Positions 13,587 to 25,141 of a stretch of 64,000 nt of DNA are shown here, one piece after another. The stretch lies in NCBI GenBank assembly GCA_012295275.1, contig CM022665.1:13171476-13235475 (forward strand). The letters run 5' to 3'. The translations under genes and the position numbers were made by a program. How positions within the stretch are numbered: the first letter of the stretch is position 1; each line of letters opens with the position of its first letter. This DNA is from Chrysomallon squamiferum. Taxonomy: Eukaryota; Mollusca; Gastropoda; Neomphalida; Peltospiridae. The notes below the pieces were generated by a model that saw only the letters and a list, made by a program, of their open reading frames with translations, had not been told where the DNA came from and did no database searches.

Positions 13587-16500
13587 TATGAATAAAATAA
13601 TGTGTCAATGCATATGCGAGAAAAATGGAGAGGGTTAATACAAATAATAAAGAATCTGTATATCAAAGATAATTTGTTGAGTTAAATGTAATTAAGTTTA
13701 TAAAATTTATAATTTTTAGATCAGGCTCATGGGACCTACCAATCCTCTTGAAAGCTCCTTTTCCTGTATGACCTTAATAGGAAGAATGAGGTCAGTTTAC
13801 TCTTTAATTCAGTCAGTTTATTTTTATAATATTCACCAATTCCTTGTTTTCTAGATCATGGAATTCAAAATAATTTTTATTTTTTATTTTTTTTTTTTTT
13901 TCTAAAATGTCAAACAACAGACTGATTCTAATATTTAAGTTTATTTTAAAGTTTGTTTTTGGGTGACTATTATTTTACTTAGTGTTTAATTGTATTTTTA
14001 ATATTTGACATTGTAGAGCTCGCCTAAATTTATTTTTTAGAGTATTTCAGTTTTAGAAAAAAAGACAAATTTACTGCAGCAAATTGCATTAATATAAATA
14101 TAAAATATGATTTTAGTCGAGAGAGTTATTGAAGTTATAAATATATTTTTAACAAATTTAACAGAATTGTCAGCATAATCTACACATTATTATAATCAAG
14201 TGTACTAAATTATTTTATCAAAGGCAAAATTAACCAAATTTTAACATGCATTACTTGATTATTTTTTGCAAATAATTTTACTACTATTAAAACATGTTTT
14301 TATACTTTTTCAGAATATTTTATTTAATTATTTTAGTGTTATTAAAACATTACTTTTTATTATACTTCTTCAGAACATAACATATTGTTTAACTGTTTTA
14401 CTATTACTAAAATATTATTTGTCATTATACTTTTTCAGAACACATGATTTAACAATTTTGCTATTACCAAAATATTATTTGTTATTATGCTTTTTCCTAA
14501 TGTATCATTTAACTATTTCTTGAAAATATTTTTACTAATACTAGAACAACATTTCTTATTACACTTTTCAGAACATGTTTATACAATTTCTCGAAAACCA
14601 TTTTAGTATTACTAAAACATTATTTGTTATTGTACTTTTTTTTGAACATTCCATTTTACAGTTAAAAATAAATTTACTGTTACTAAAACACTATATCTTA
14701 TTACACTTTTTCAGAGCAGTAAGAATTGATCCAGACAGTGTCAACTGTGTTGTTGTTAATGATGATCCACAGAATCCATACCAGCGTTTGATGGTTGCAG
14801 GCTTTATTGGACTTAATCCTTCAGGTTCATCAATCATTGCACGTGACACAACGTTGATGCCGATGATACCTGGGCTGCCTGCACTGATGTCGCTGCTATT
14901 TGCTCCTTGTGCTGAACTCAGGTATCTAGATTTAACTTTAAATACACCAAATTTTTATAACTTTTTCTATTACTATTACAATTACTTACATTATTTTTTA
15001 TTACATTTTAATTCAGTGTTGAATTTTCAGAGTGTTAAAATAAAAACATAAATGTAATGATTAGAAGTTAAAATCATATTTTTTTTAATTAGTGGGGTTT
15101 TTTGTTGGTTTTTGATTTTTTTTTAGATAAATCTAAATTTAATATTTTAGCTTAGTTGTTGTTTTTTTTCAATTTAATTTTTATATATTCTTATAATTAT
15201 TTCAGTTTATTTTAGTTTTTCTTGTTTTAAAAAAAAAAATTGAATTTATTTAATTTTGTTATTTATGTATTTTATTATTAATATTTTGTTTTCATTTCAA
15301 TATTTTAGTTTACTTTATTTCCATTTGTTTTATTTTATATTATTACCTTCTTTCTTTTTTCTTTTTTTTCTTTTTTTTTTACACTTCTTTTAAAATTATT
15401 GTTATTTGTTTTATTTATTATTGTTGTTGCTTTTATTATTATGTTTTTTTTTCTTCTTCTTTTTCATTTAATTCAGTTTGTTATTTCATTCCTTTTGAAA
15501 ATAATGTAAGTTCTGTGATTTCATTTTTCCTATCAGAATTTTATTTTTTAAAGTTTAATTTTAATTTTTGTTATTTTAGTTCTTTTTTGTTTGTTTTTTG
15601 TTTCATTAGAAGTTTTATATCACAAAGGTAGTTTATTTCCTTTTATTTTTAATTTTATTATTATTGAATTTGGTTTTAAAAAAAAAAAAATAATAATAAT
15701 AATTTTTATTTTATTATTTTTGTAATTTATTTTAATTGTTTTTTCATTCTACATATTATTATTTTATTTTATCAGTTTTTATCTTTATTTATTAATTTTT
15801 TTTTTTTTTTCTTTATGAATCCTAAATTTCATTAGAAGTTTTATATCATAATAATATTTTATTGCCTTTTCATTAAATGATATTCACATTATTTATTGGG
15901 TTTTTTTTTAGTTAAATTTACTTTATGATTTTTATTATTCTATTTCATTTGTTATTTTTAAAATTTAATTTTTATTGCCTTTTTATTAAATGATATTCAC
16001 TTCTTTTTTTTAAAATTTAATTTTTATTATTTTATTTAAGTTGTTATTATAATTTTTTTTTTTTATGTTATTACTCGTTTTTTTTGTTTTCTTTATTTCA
16101 GTGTAATTCTTTTTATTTTATTTTCATTTGTTTATTCTTATACTTATTACTGTTATTTTTAAATTTAAAAAATAAGAAAAATGTTTTTTGGGGATGTTAC
16201 TTTTTTAATACTAATTTTTTATTTTAATATATTAGGTTATTTCATGTTATTTATTTCCTATTGGTTTTTTTAAATTTTATTTTATTCCATTTTTATTTTA
16301 TTTCATCAATTTTATTTTTTTATATTGTAATATATACTATTTTCTTTTAATCTATCTTGTTGTTTCATTCCTTTTGAAAATAATGTAAATTCTGTTATTT
16401 CATTTTTCCTATCATAATTTGAAATTCATTTTATTTTATTAATATTTAATTTAAAGTTTTGTTATTTTAGTTCTTTTGCTATTTGTTTTACCATTTTTAA

Positions 16501-16935
16501 AATAAAAAACAAATTTTTAATCCTAAATTTCATTACAAGTTTTATGTCATAATTATATTGTATTGCTTTTTTATTAAATGATATTGACGTTACTTATTTT
16601 TTTATTTTTTTTTAAATTTTATTATTGTATTTAATTTTTTAATTTTAATTTATTTTATTACCAGATTAATTTTATTATTTTTTATATTTTATTTATAATT
16701 ATTTCATTCTACTATTTTATTGGTTTTTATCTTAATTTGTTTCATTTATAAAATGTATTCCGTTTTCACTTTTTTTTTCAATAATGCTTTTGAAACATAA
16801 TTTTTCTTTTTTAATTTTTTTTTTTACATATCTATATTTCCATATATTTTTTTTATTTATAATTTATCATATTTCATTTTGTTTGAAAATATTTTATTTT
16901 TAGTTTCCTTATTATTTTATTTCATTTTTAATTTC

Positions 16936-16983
<48 letters not shown>

Positions 16984-18274
16984 TTTTTGTATTTTATTCT
17001 ATTTCGTATTTTTATACTATAATTTTATATTTATTTCATTTTTAGTAAAAGACATTTCACTTCTTTTTATTTATTTTTGATATTTTTTGTTTTTTATATT
17101 TTAATTTTATTTCATTCCATTTGTTTTCTTTTATTATTTCAGTGAATTTCTTATTTTTATTTCATTATTTTATTAATTGTATTCTATTTTATTATTATTT
17201 AATTTTGATTTTTATATTTTAATCATTTCAATTCATTTTCTTTTTCACTCTCTCTCTCTCTCTTTCATTTTATTGATTTACTTTATTTCATTTTTAAAAT
17301 TTGCTGTTTTATCTTGTTTCACTATATATACATTATTGTAATTTTAATATGTTTGCATAATTTGTTTTATTTATTTATTTTATTTATCATGTTACTTTGC
17401 AAAAGACTATTTCATTTGATTTCATTCTATTTCTTTATTTTTATTCAGTTTGTGTATATTTTTTCTATTATTTCATTAAATATATTTTATTTCTTTCTTT
17501 TTTAAAATTGTATATATTTTTGTTTATTTTACATACTTTTTTCATTTTTATTTTATTTAATTGTTTTAAATTATTTTATTTCATTACCTAATTATTATAA
17601 TATATCATTTACTATATTTCAGTTTTTATTTTATTTAATTGCTTTAATACTTTTTTCATTTTATTGTCTTACTTCATTTGAGTTTATTTTATTTCATTTC
17701 ATTATTTCCTTATATATTTATTTATTTATTTATCTGTTTTTCTATTTACTTATTTATTTATTTTCTAAATTTATTTTTTTATTATTTTAATATATCTATT
17801 TATTTATTTCTTATTTTCTAAATTTATTTTTGTATTTTTATTATTATTTTTTTTTATTTGACTTAGGACAGACTTAAAAAGGCAACATTACACTGGTGCT
17901 ATATGTGGACTGGGATATGACCCAGAGACCAATGTGCCCATATTACCTGATCATGATATGGAAATAGAGTTTGATACAGAAATAGATGTGTCTGACATTA
18001 GCAAGGTAGAGTTTCAGTTTATTAATACTAAATAAGTGTCAAGATAACACTTTTAAATAAACACTAATTATAAATTTCTCCCTTTCTGCATTTTCTTTTC
18101 AGTGTACATATATGTCTCAGTGCTTGTTTTGATATTTATATTACGAAAATTCTCTCTGTCACCTCATTCTTCTTCATTTCTCATTTCTCTCCATCTTTGT
18201 AAATAAAAGAACTTTAATTTTTCTTTAAATTATATGTGCCTAATTTAGGCTCGTATCTTTATTTAGTGTGTGTA

Positions 18275-18337
<63 letters not shown>

Positions 18338-19653
18338 GATTAACATTTGAAGCTTTAAGTATATTTCTGATTTAGCATTTAAAACATTTCTGAAATATAA
18401 AATGCTAAAAATGTATTACTGATCACATTACAAATTTATTCTGATATGTAATATAATATAATAACATAATTAACTCCCAGTATATTTCTATTTTAATATT
18501 AGAACTTGTCGGAAAAATAAAATGTTAAAAGTATTATTGATCACAACTACAGGTTTATTGTGATATATAACGTAATGTAAGGTAACGTAATTTAATCTAA
18601 CTATCTAATGTAATATGATGTAACATAACATAACTGTGTAATGTAATGCTATGTGACAAAAAAAGCATACATATACCTAACGTAGAAAAAAAACCAAGTC
18701 AACGTAACTTGTATTATATTTGTCAGAAAGCATGCCTGTGACAGGCATGCTTCACAACAGCTTGCTCTGATTAGCATATTAATTTTTTTTCACTCTTTCA
18801 CTCACTTGTATTTCATATGTAGATCAATGGTATAAGGATGTCTATAAACATTGCTATTGGTACCCATGATAGTGTGGCTTCCTGGTCCTCCGATGCTGTA
18901 GCTAAAATTCAGAATTCAGCCTGCACCAGACTGCTTGAGTATGTAGATTTATACATCTCCAGTGTCATTATAATTAAAAAATATATCACTTTTAATGAAA
19001 ATTAACCTTTATATGGCCTTGAATCAGAGAATATGAAAATATTTATTATTTAAAAAGTTGGTTTTAATTAATGTTTATGTAGACTGTACAACAGAAGCAC
19101 TATTGGACAGTGTTTATTTTTGGAACAGTTTAGTGTCTTGTCTGCTTTGATTTCTATTTTTGAACATGTTTTTTTTTCTTTCTAGAAACATGAATCTCTT
19201 GCTAGGAAACATTTTTTATCTTAGTTTAATGTCAGTTTTAATATTTATTACAAAGCTTGTGGAAGTAGTAATTATTATCCAAAAAATAAATTTTAGTGTT
19301 GTTTCATATACTTAGAATTTGTTGGTTTGATCTAATTGCAGTATGCATGTAAGTGATTTTCAGTGTTTGTTTTATTTGTGTATTGTGTGTATCAGTTCTG
19401 TTTTACAATATCACCAGGTTGCTTACAAAAAGAAGGGAATACAGGGAGATGGAAAGCTATGATAGACCATATCAGTGGAACCAGGTAATTATTATGCACA
19501 GTGTGAATTTATCGAGCAGATAGGTAAAATGTTCAAATCTCCTAAGTGTTCCCATTCTAACATATGCCCAGTTACAGGCTATGATATATACTTCATTATC
19601 AGAGGCATTTAAAAAGTCCCAACTGCAACATTCTGTATGTGTTGTGTATGTTT

Positions 19654-19689
<36 letters not shown>

Positions 19690-20688
19690 GGGGGGGAGGG
19701 AGGGGGAGAGAAAGAGAGAGAATGTAGCAATAATGTACTAACATCTAATAACATCTAATAAATGTTAATATTAAAATATATCAAGGTTTTATTAAAAATT
19801 AATTTAATAATTTTCCTTTATTGCTTAATTAAAATATTTGACTTAATGAACAAATTATTAATCATTTCAGGTTGATCCTGACTATATACTAGAAGATGTG
19901 GAAAGTGGTCTAGAGTCACATGAGGTATTATTGCTCAACAAACACAGAGCCATTGAGCTTGACGACTTGGATGAGTCTACTCGTCAAAGTGATCAACTCA
20001 AAGCTAACCTTCAGTTTCTGAATAAAATACTTGATGCCAACCAGTGAGTTCTCAGTTAGTGTTAATACAGGTTGAAGACCCCTTATCTGAAATTCTGAAA
20101 TCTGAAAAAGTTCTAAAATCTGAAATATTTTCCAGTCAGCAGAAAGAGTGATATCTTACATTTTCAGATTGTTTTGTATTCATTAACTTGTTTTATGAAT
20201 AAAATGTGAAATATAAATGGGACTTGTATTTAGACTTAGATCCTGTTTTCAGACTCTCTCCTCACATTCCAAAATCTGAAATACTTCCATTCCCAAGTAT
20301 TTTGGATAACGGATTCTCAACCTGTAATTATAATAATCAAAAAGAAACAAATTGTAATGAATAAAATTCAAATCTTGTTCACTTGTTTTTGTCCAAGTCT
20401 CTGTTTCAGTTTCTGTCTTCTTTTCATACTCTTTTCACCCTTTTTCTTTCCTAGCATCTCATCCATACAGTATCATATCACAGTTATTATTTTTTTTTTT
20501 TTTTTTTTTGTGGTTGTTAGATCTCTTCTTGTTTATAAGTTTTAGCTGTGTTTTTCAGACGTGATGCCTTGCCTGCTGATTGTGATCTGTGTCAGGTGAC
20601 CTGTCAGACAATGTCACATCTAAAGATGCACTTGAACTATGTAGCACACAAAGACAAAGAAAACAAACTGTTCGAGATGTATGAATAA
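220..20688 (+). CDS. TDRD9: TDRD9-type tudor-domain DExH RNA helicase (3' 29 exons; N-terminus outside window)
   Basis: ATP-dependent DExH-box helicase of the piRNA pathway (spindle-E in flies), known to act in germ-cell nuage with Piwi proteins in transposon silencing. Coding exons: 220-278, 489-546, 995-1079, 1486-1543, 1758-1960, 2254-2385, 3421-3586, 4144-4207, 4740-4803, 5421-5522, 5920-6042, 6602-6709, 6878-6987, 7512-7595, 7886-8005, 8345-8450, 8765-8872, 9402-9524, 10296-10385, 11485-11607, 12338-12472, 13333-13476, 13720-13790, 14715-14921, 17867-18005, 18823-18938, 19418-19484, 19871-20043, 20559-20688. All junctions keep phase and give 1088 residues. Seen: helicase motif V (STNIAESSITV, about 1495-1527), motif VI (QRKGRAGR, 1853-1876), then the HA2/OB region, a tudor domain (GHFWAQYVDHET; FFVDYGNSE, exons 8765-10385) and a C-terminal C2H2-like finger (CDLC...H). 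Vertebrate TDRD9 is roughly 1,400 aa, so about 300 N-terminal residues with motifs I-III are missing to the left. The family call is firm. Confidence 0.95.
2572..3288. mobile_element. Non-autonomous pogo/Tigger-like DNA element (717 bp) in a TDRD9 intron
   Basis: Inverted ends read CAGTATTCCCTCGCTATTCG on the left and, reverse-complemented, CAGTATACCCTCACCTATTC on the right, each followed by CGCGG-rich blocks. The element is flanked by TA at 2570-2571 and 3289-3290, the target duplication of Tc1/mariner-pogo elements. CAG termini with CCCTCG...CGCGGG resemble Tigger ends. No transposase ORF is visible, so it is a deletion derivative or MITE. It is distinctly more GC-rich at its ends than the surrounding intron. 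Confidence 0.85.
4314..4526. mobile_element. Candidate piggyBac-like MITE flanked by TTAA in a TDRD9 intron
   Basis: TTAA occurs at 4310-4313 and 4527-4530. The left end reads ACCTTT, nine extra bases, then TGGTGCAATAT; the right end, reverse-complemented, reads CCCTTTTGGTGCAATAT. TTAA target sites with CCC/CCTTT-type ends are the signature of piggyBac elements. The 213-bp interior has no coding capacity. The assignment rests on the ends only. Confidence 0.65.
12542..12792. repeat. Intronic repeat, copy 1 (pair with 14000-14232)
   Basis: About 230-250 bp in the intron after exon 12338-12472 is recognisably the same sequence as 14000-14232 in a later intron. Shared blocks include atatttgacatt, gacaaatttactgcagcaaa, atatgattttag, gttataaat and attataatcaagtg. 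Both copies are in the same orientation. No transposon ends are apparent; it could be a local duplication or two insertions of one dispersed repeat. Confidence 0.75.
14000..14232. repeat. Intronic repeat, copy 2 (pair with 12542-12792)
   Basis: Direct-repeat partner of the segment starting 1,458 bp upstream, diverged by substitutions and small indels. The two exons between the copies (13333-13476 and 13720-13790) are not similar to one another, so a simple exon duplication does not explain the pair. Confidence 0.75.
14281..14714 (+). repeat. Tandem repeat (unit 60-73 bp, 7 copies) that multiplies a 3' splice site
   Basis: Each unit resembles (T)TATTACTAAAACATTATT, then TTATTATACTTTTTCAGAACA and an AT-rich tail. 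The CAG or its equivalent occurs at 14311, 14371, 14436, 14496 (mutated to CCT), 14569, 14641 (mutated to TTG) and 14712. The last CAG (14712-14714) is the real acceptor of TDRD9 exon 14715-14921, as shown by phase. Four upstream units still carry intact polypyrimidine-CAG sites and TACTAAAA branch-point-like blocks. Confidence 0.85.
14922..17866 (+). repeat. 2.9 kb extremely T-rich, low-complexity TDRD9 intron with internal duplications
   Basis: The intron is almost entirely T and A on the + strand, dominated by TTTTATTT and TTATTT variants, with T far exceeding A. Longer blocks recur. The segment around 15476-15600 (ttatttcattccttttgaaaataatgtaa...) returns at 16362-16470. The segment around 15816-15890 (cctaaatttcattagaagtt...ttaaatgatattcac) returns at 16522-16590 and in part at 15975. 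It includes an (ATT)n run at 16941-16980. No ORF of interest was found. Confidence 0.8.
18277..18333. repeat. (TG)n microsatellite
   Basis: Uninterrupted TG dinucleotide run in the intron after exon 17867-18005. Confidence 0.95.
18728..18752. repeat. 25-bp palindrome (12-bp arms, 1-nt centre)
   Basis: AAGCATGCCTGT and ACAGGCATGCTT are exact reverse complements separated by a single G. It lies in the TDRD9 intron 18006-18822, right after a run of TAACGTAA/TAATGTAA-like degenerate repeats (about 18560-18660). In RNA it would form a hairpin with a very tight loop. Confidence 0.9.
20068..20324. mobile_element. Short pogo/Tigger-like MITE (257 bp) in the penultimate-exon intron of TDRD9
   Basis: The left end is CAGGTTGAAGACCCCTTATC; the right end, reverse-complemented, is CAGGTTGAGAATCCGTTATC. 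TA flanks lie at 20066-20067 and 20325-20326. Internal sequence repeats AAATCTGAAAT/TTTTGGAT blocks. A CAGGTTGA...CCCTTATC terminus with TA duplication is typical of pogo/Tigger-derived MITEs. No coding capacity. Confidence 0.85.
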
Positions 20689-22140
20689 CATCTCTGTCTC
20701 ATATTCAAAATCACTATTTCTCTCATCAGACCTTTAAATGTGAGATACCTTAATCACATGATAATATTCTGGACATAAAAAACTATCTGCACCATTAAAT
20801 TCTTTTGGGGAATTCTCAGAAAATGAAAACTCCACCATTAAATTCTTTACACTTTTTCTGTGAAAAAGAACCATACCATTAAATTCTTTACACTTTTTCT
20901 GTGAAAAAGACCCATACCATGAAAAGGATTAAAATACTGGAGAATTATAAGAATATTTTGGAAAGAAGACAAGAAGAAATACAAAACAAATTTGATGAGG
21001 AACTATGTGATACATAAAGAAATGAAGAAGTATTGGAAACAGTTTTGATGGAAGAATGGCAACAAAAATTATTGTATACTTGAAAACAACAAAACAGAAA
21101 AAAATGTCTGCTGAAAATGTTAGTATGTAAAAATATTTGGAAAGGAAGACAGAACTGGTGCAAGATTTATCAAGATATTTGAAAATGTCTGTTGGAATAA
21201 TAAATGTATTAGAAAGAAACTGTGATATTTGTTTCTACTTAAACAAGACTGATGAATAATGTAAGAAGAATAAAGAGAACAAAATATTTTAGTGAATGAA
21301 AAAGAGAAACGATAATGAGATAATGTTATTTAAAAATGAAGAATGATACAAAACATTCTGTGTTTTTTTAATGAGAAATTAGTATTTAATGTTAAAAAAT
21401 ACTAAGCAGGAGGGAATTTTTTATTTGATGTAGAAAATTATGAAAATTGTAATGTAAAAAATAAGTCTACTGGATTCCGTTTTTGAGGAAATGATGTATT
21501 ATTGATTGAAAATCAGCTGAAATTGTTTACAAAAGAGAAATGTATTTTATTAAACAATAACTAGAATTTTTGTAATTCTCAGACTTTGATGAAAATTGAA
21601 AATGTTTCCATTTATTATGTTTTTTGTTCAACAGAAACGTGAATTTCATGATTTTGGAATTAATAAGTGAATGCAAATAACAGTTTTATATTTATATATA
21701 CATGTGTTTATATATTTTTATTATTATTATTTTATTTGTATTTTAATTGATTGTAATATTACTTATTCAGTAACTTTCTATTGTTTTTATTTTATGATAT
21801 TTTATTGATTTATTTATTTATTTTTATTATTATTATTTTTATTTTTTTTTATTATTATTATTTTTTTTTTTCCCCTCATATTTTTATGCTGTTTTATATT
21901 ACAAAACATTCATTTTATATATTATTTTAAGAAATTTAATTTGAAATAGGTTTTGGTTCATTGCAAAGGTTCAGTGATGAAAGTGTTATTATGTTAACAA
22001 TACACAGAATACTGTTAAAAACACATTTTTAAATATCATTTTTTATATTGTTTTATATATTATTTTTTTTTTCTAAAATTGTATGAACAAATTGGTTAAG
22101 TGTTCTGCAAATAAAATGTGATTTTGTTGTCTATTTTTGT
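20689..22140 (+). other. Probable 3' UTR of the TDRD9-like gene
   Basis: AT-rich sequence after the TAA at 20686-20688 with no further coding exon. It contains AATAAA at 21199-21204 and again at 22110-22115. The second is followed at once by a T/GT-rich stretch (ttttgttgtctatttttgtg), which is the usual downstream element of a polyadenylation site, so I prefer it as the gene end. A 41-bp unit is tandemly duplicated at 20834-20915. The exact cleavage site cannot be fixed from sequence. Confidence 0.5.
20834..20915. repeat. 41-bp tandem duplication in the TDRD9 3' UTR
   Basis: Two adjacent copies of a 41-bp unit (20834-20874 and 20875-20915), beginning accattaaattctttacac and differing only near the end (gaaccat versus gacccat). 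A partial related copy (caccattaaattctttt) lies about 45 bp upstream at about 20790. Confidence 0.8.
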
Positions 22141-23171
22141 GACATATGTTAGCAAAAAGCATGTAATCCTTTTGTAGTGTTTAAAAACAATAGTACATGA
22201 CTGTATATTTGTTTTAACAACACCTCAAATATTAATATTAAACATATTTAATATCAAATCAGTTTAGTTTTTTAAATTAATGATATGATATTTTAAAAAT
22301 TGTTCATCTTTAAAAAGTGTTACTGAAGAAATATTCATTTATTCATTTACTAAATCATGATGTTTTAACACTAAATTGCATAAATATAAAAAAATAAATT
22401 AAAAAAATAAATTAATAATATTAAGAAGAATAAGAATAATAAAAACAATAAATAAGTAAAACATAACTTGGAAATATGTAGAATATATTTTGACTTTTAT
22501 TTCCATGTCACCAAAGTTAAATGTGAAGTTCAGAAAGTAAAAGTAAAAGCAATTACTTTCAATAACTTTTAATAATAATAACAGATACATATACAATAAC
22601 TTGTTTAAATGATAATGTTAACTTGAAATTATTACTATAAATTATAAAATTATGCTGATATTTCTGGACTGGTATTTGAAAAATAAAATAAAGAATTATA
22701 AATGTTTACTCATTATTAGTTGTACAGGAAATACATTGATTAAATAAAGATATTCATCCAAGAAATACAATATATATGAGGAAAACTGATTTTAATTAAA
22801 TATGTTAATGGCTTCACACAGTCTGTTGAGGTAGAGTGCTAACCTGAGAAGCAAAATATAAGATCAATCCTGCTTAGTGCCCCAACTTGGTTATTACTTG
22901 TTCCGGTCTGAGACTGTAACATATTTAAAAATAACCTCAGTTGTATGTTATGTGCTTTCCTGTTTAAGAAAAAGTACTCATATGAAGTACTTTATGCTTA
23001 TTTAGATATTGATATTGTGTGGAAGCACTAAGTTTTATCTCATTATTTTGTCAGTCTTTTATACACCTCTATATGATGAACATTGTACAATAAGTGAATT
23101 TGTTGTTTTTTTTAAACCAATATTCATATTGAATGATGTGTTAAATTTGAATATTGTGTCTGAACTGCAAT

Positions 23172-23203
<32 letters not shown>

Positions 23204-23226
23204 ATATATGTCATTTCTTTTCATTA

Positions 23227-23257
<31 letters not shown>

Positions 23258-23443
23258 TTTTTGGTTTAATTTTATGATTTGTACACTTTCTATTTTTAAT
23301 AATGTATTTGTCTATTTTGTTTTTGTTTGGAGAAAGGCAGTTTTCTGAGCTTTTTGATTTACTTATTAGTTTTGTTTTTCTTCATGAATATCAGAACCTT
23401 CACCTTCAGAGCAGTAACTGTCATATCAGATTAATATACAGTA
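22141..23443. other. Tail-to-tail intergenic spacer
   Basis: Between the TDRD9 poly(A) region and the stop codon of the astacin gene on the opposite strand. It holds a SINE relic (22811-22885), a poly-T run (23174-23200) and a (TA)n-T tract (about 23226-23262). The 3' UTR of the astacin gene must enter it from the right, but I cannot choose a poly(A) site among several weak candidates. No coding signal was seen. Confidence 0.5.
22811..22885 (+). repeat. Decayed tRNA-derived SINE head
   Basis: The stretch gttgaggtagagtgct...aacctgagaagca...agatcaatcctgct resembles the A box (gGTaGAGtGCt) and B box (GATCaAtCC) of a tRNA-derived polymerase III promoter at roughly correct spacing, with a terminal -tgcc-like tail. 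It is too degenerate for a functional tRNA: the acceptor stem does not pair. The body downstream is AT-rich and unrecognised. Confidence 0.4.
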
Positions 23444-25093
23444 TCACCAGTCATAATCTGTGTATGTTTCAGAAATAGAGTAACCTGCTTCAAATCCACT
23501 GTACTCACTGTATGACTCATCTGAGTGAAATCTCAAATATAGAGCATTGCCAGGATAATCAAAGGATGTGGATGGTCCAGACCCACATAGTCTGAAATCA
23601 AACACATTCAAAACTGTATGAAATGAAACAAATTCAAAATTGGACAAAATCGAACGAAACTCAAAATAGTTAAGAAATGAAACAAATGCAGAATTGTATG
23701 AAATTAAATAAGCTCAACATTTTATGAAATTAAGTGATATTCAGAACTCTAAGGAATAAAACAAACTCAAAATTGTATGAAAGCAAACTTGGAATAGATT
23801 TAGAACTATTTGAAGTCTAATACCAAAATTAAATTCAGCGCTGTCTGAAATAAGAATGTGAGAATTATAGAAACTCGAAAGAAATTAAAAACACTGAAAT
23901 AAAATTCAGAATTGTCTCTGACAGCTTCATATATTTGAGAAAAAGCTAGTTTTAAATTAACATTATTACCTGAATCGAATTCTCAGATTAATTTTTTTCA
24001 AACAGTTAATTTAACAGTTTGAATTTAACGAGTTATTATTAGTAGAAGTATACAGTTGCAGTAATGATAGGAGTATAGTAGAAGCAGAAGCAGTAGTAAT
24101 AGTAGTAGCAGTAGTATTGCAGTACAGTAATAATAGAAATAGTAATATTGGTAATATAATACTACTGGCAAAAGCAGGCCTAGTAGCTGAACAAAGTCAG
24201 TCAGAAGTACACTTTTATAGTATAGAAGCAGTAGTAGTGTAGAAAAAGTAATGGTTATTGGTAACAGAGTAGCAGAAACAGGCCTAGTATGTAACTCACT
24301 TGAGTCCAGATAAGTGGGGACCGAGGGTTCGAATCTCAAGCCAGTCATAGTCGCACGGACCTTCATAGTCTTCCTCCATTTCAAAATGATTAAACCACAA
24401 TTTTATAGTAGAGCCTGGTGGCCCCTGTAAAATGTATACGTAAGAAATATTCTTGTTATAAATATATTTATATTTGTGTGCGTACGCGCGCGTGCACGCA
24501 CACATGCATGTGCATACAAACTACGTGTGTGTGTGTGTGTGTGTATATATAATCAGTATTTGTTTTCATGTATATGTAAATTGATGCCATTTGTTTGTGT
24601 GTGTGTAGATATTTATATATATGTTTTTTAAACTCTTCGTTTCAACTTAAATCCAATGTGAAATCAGTAAACAGGATTGATAAACCTGTATTTTCAGTAA
24701 TGACCCCCAGAAACTGTTTCTCTTGCTTCAAAAGTAGCCAGGAAGCTACACAAAGCTGAAAATGTATGACTGTATCTGTTTCAGGAAATTATTTATATAT
24801 ATGTATATAATTAACAAAGCATAGAAAGACCATCCCACGGTGTACTCACCAATATCAGCCAGTGACACGTGGTGTCGTCGTGGTAACTGTTTGGGTATCC
24901 AGGTGACTGGATTATTCCATCTCGTTCTCGCAACACACCTCCACAGTCTTCAACAGTTCGTAATGGAAACAAAAAAAAAAAAAAAAAATAAAATGCATCA
25001 CAAATCCCAACCCAAAATGTTATGGATCACTTTTTAAATTTAAATTTTATTTTTTTATAAAGTATCAGTCTACCATCATCATTATTATAATCA

Positions 25094-25141
<48 letters not shown>

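Noticed and set aside
24315-24345. A ggttcgaatctc word resembling a tRNA B box.
   Set aside because: It lies inside the phase-confirmed CUB exon 24300-24424 and there is no A box at the right distance or cloverleaf.
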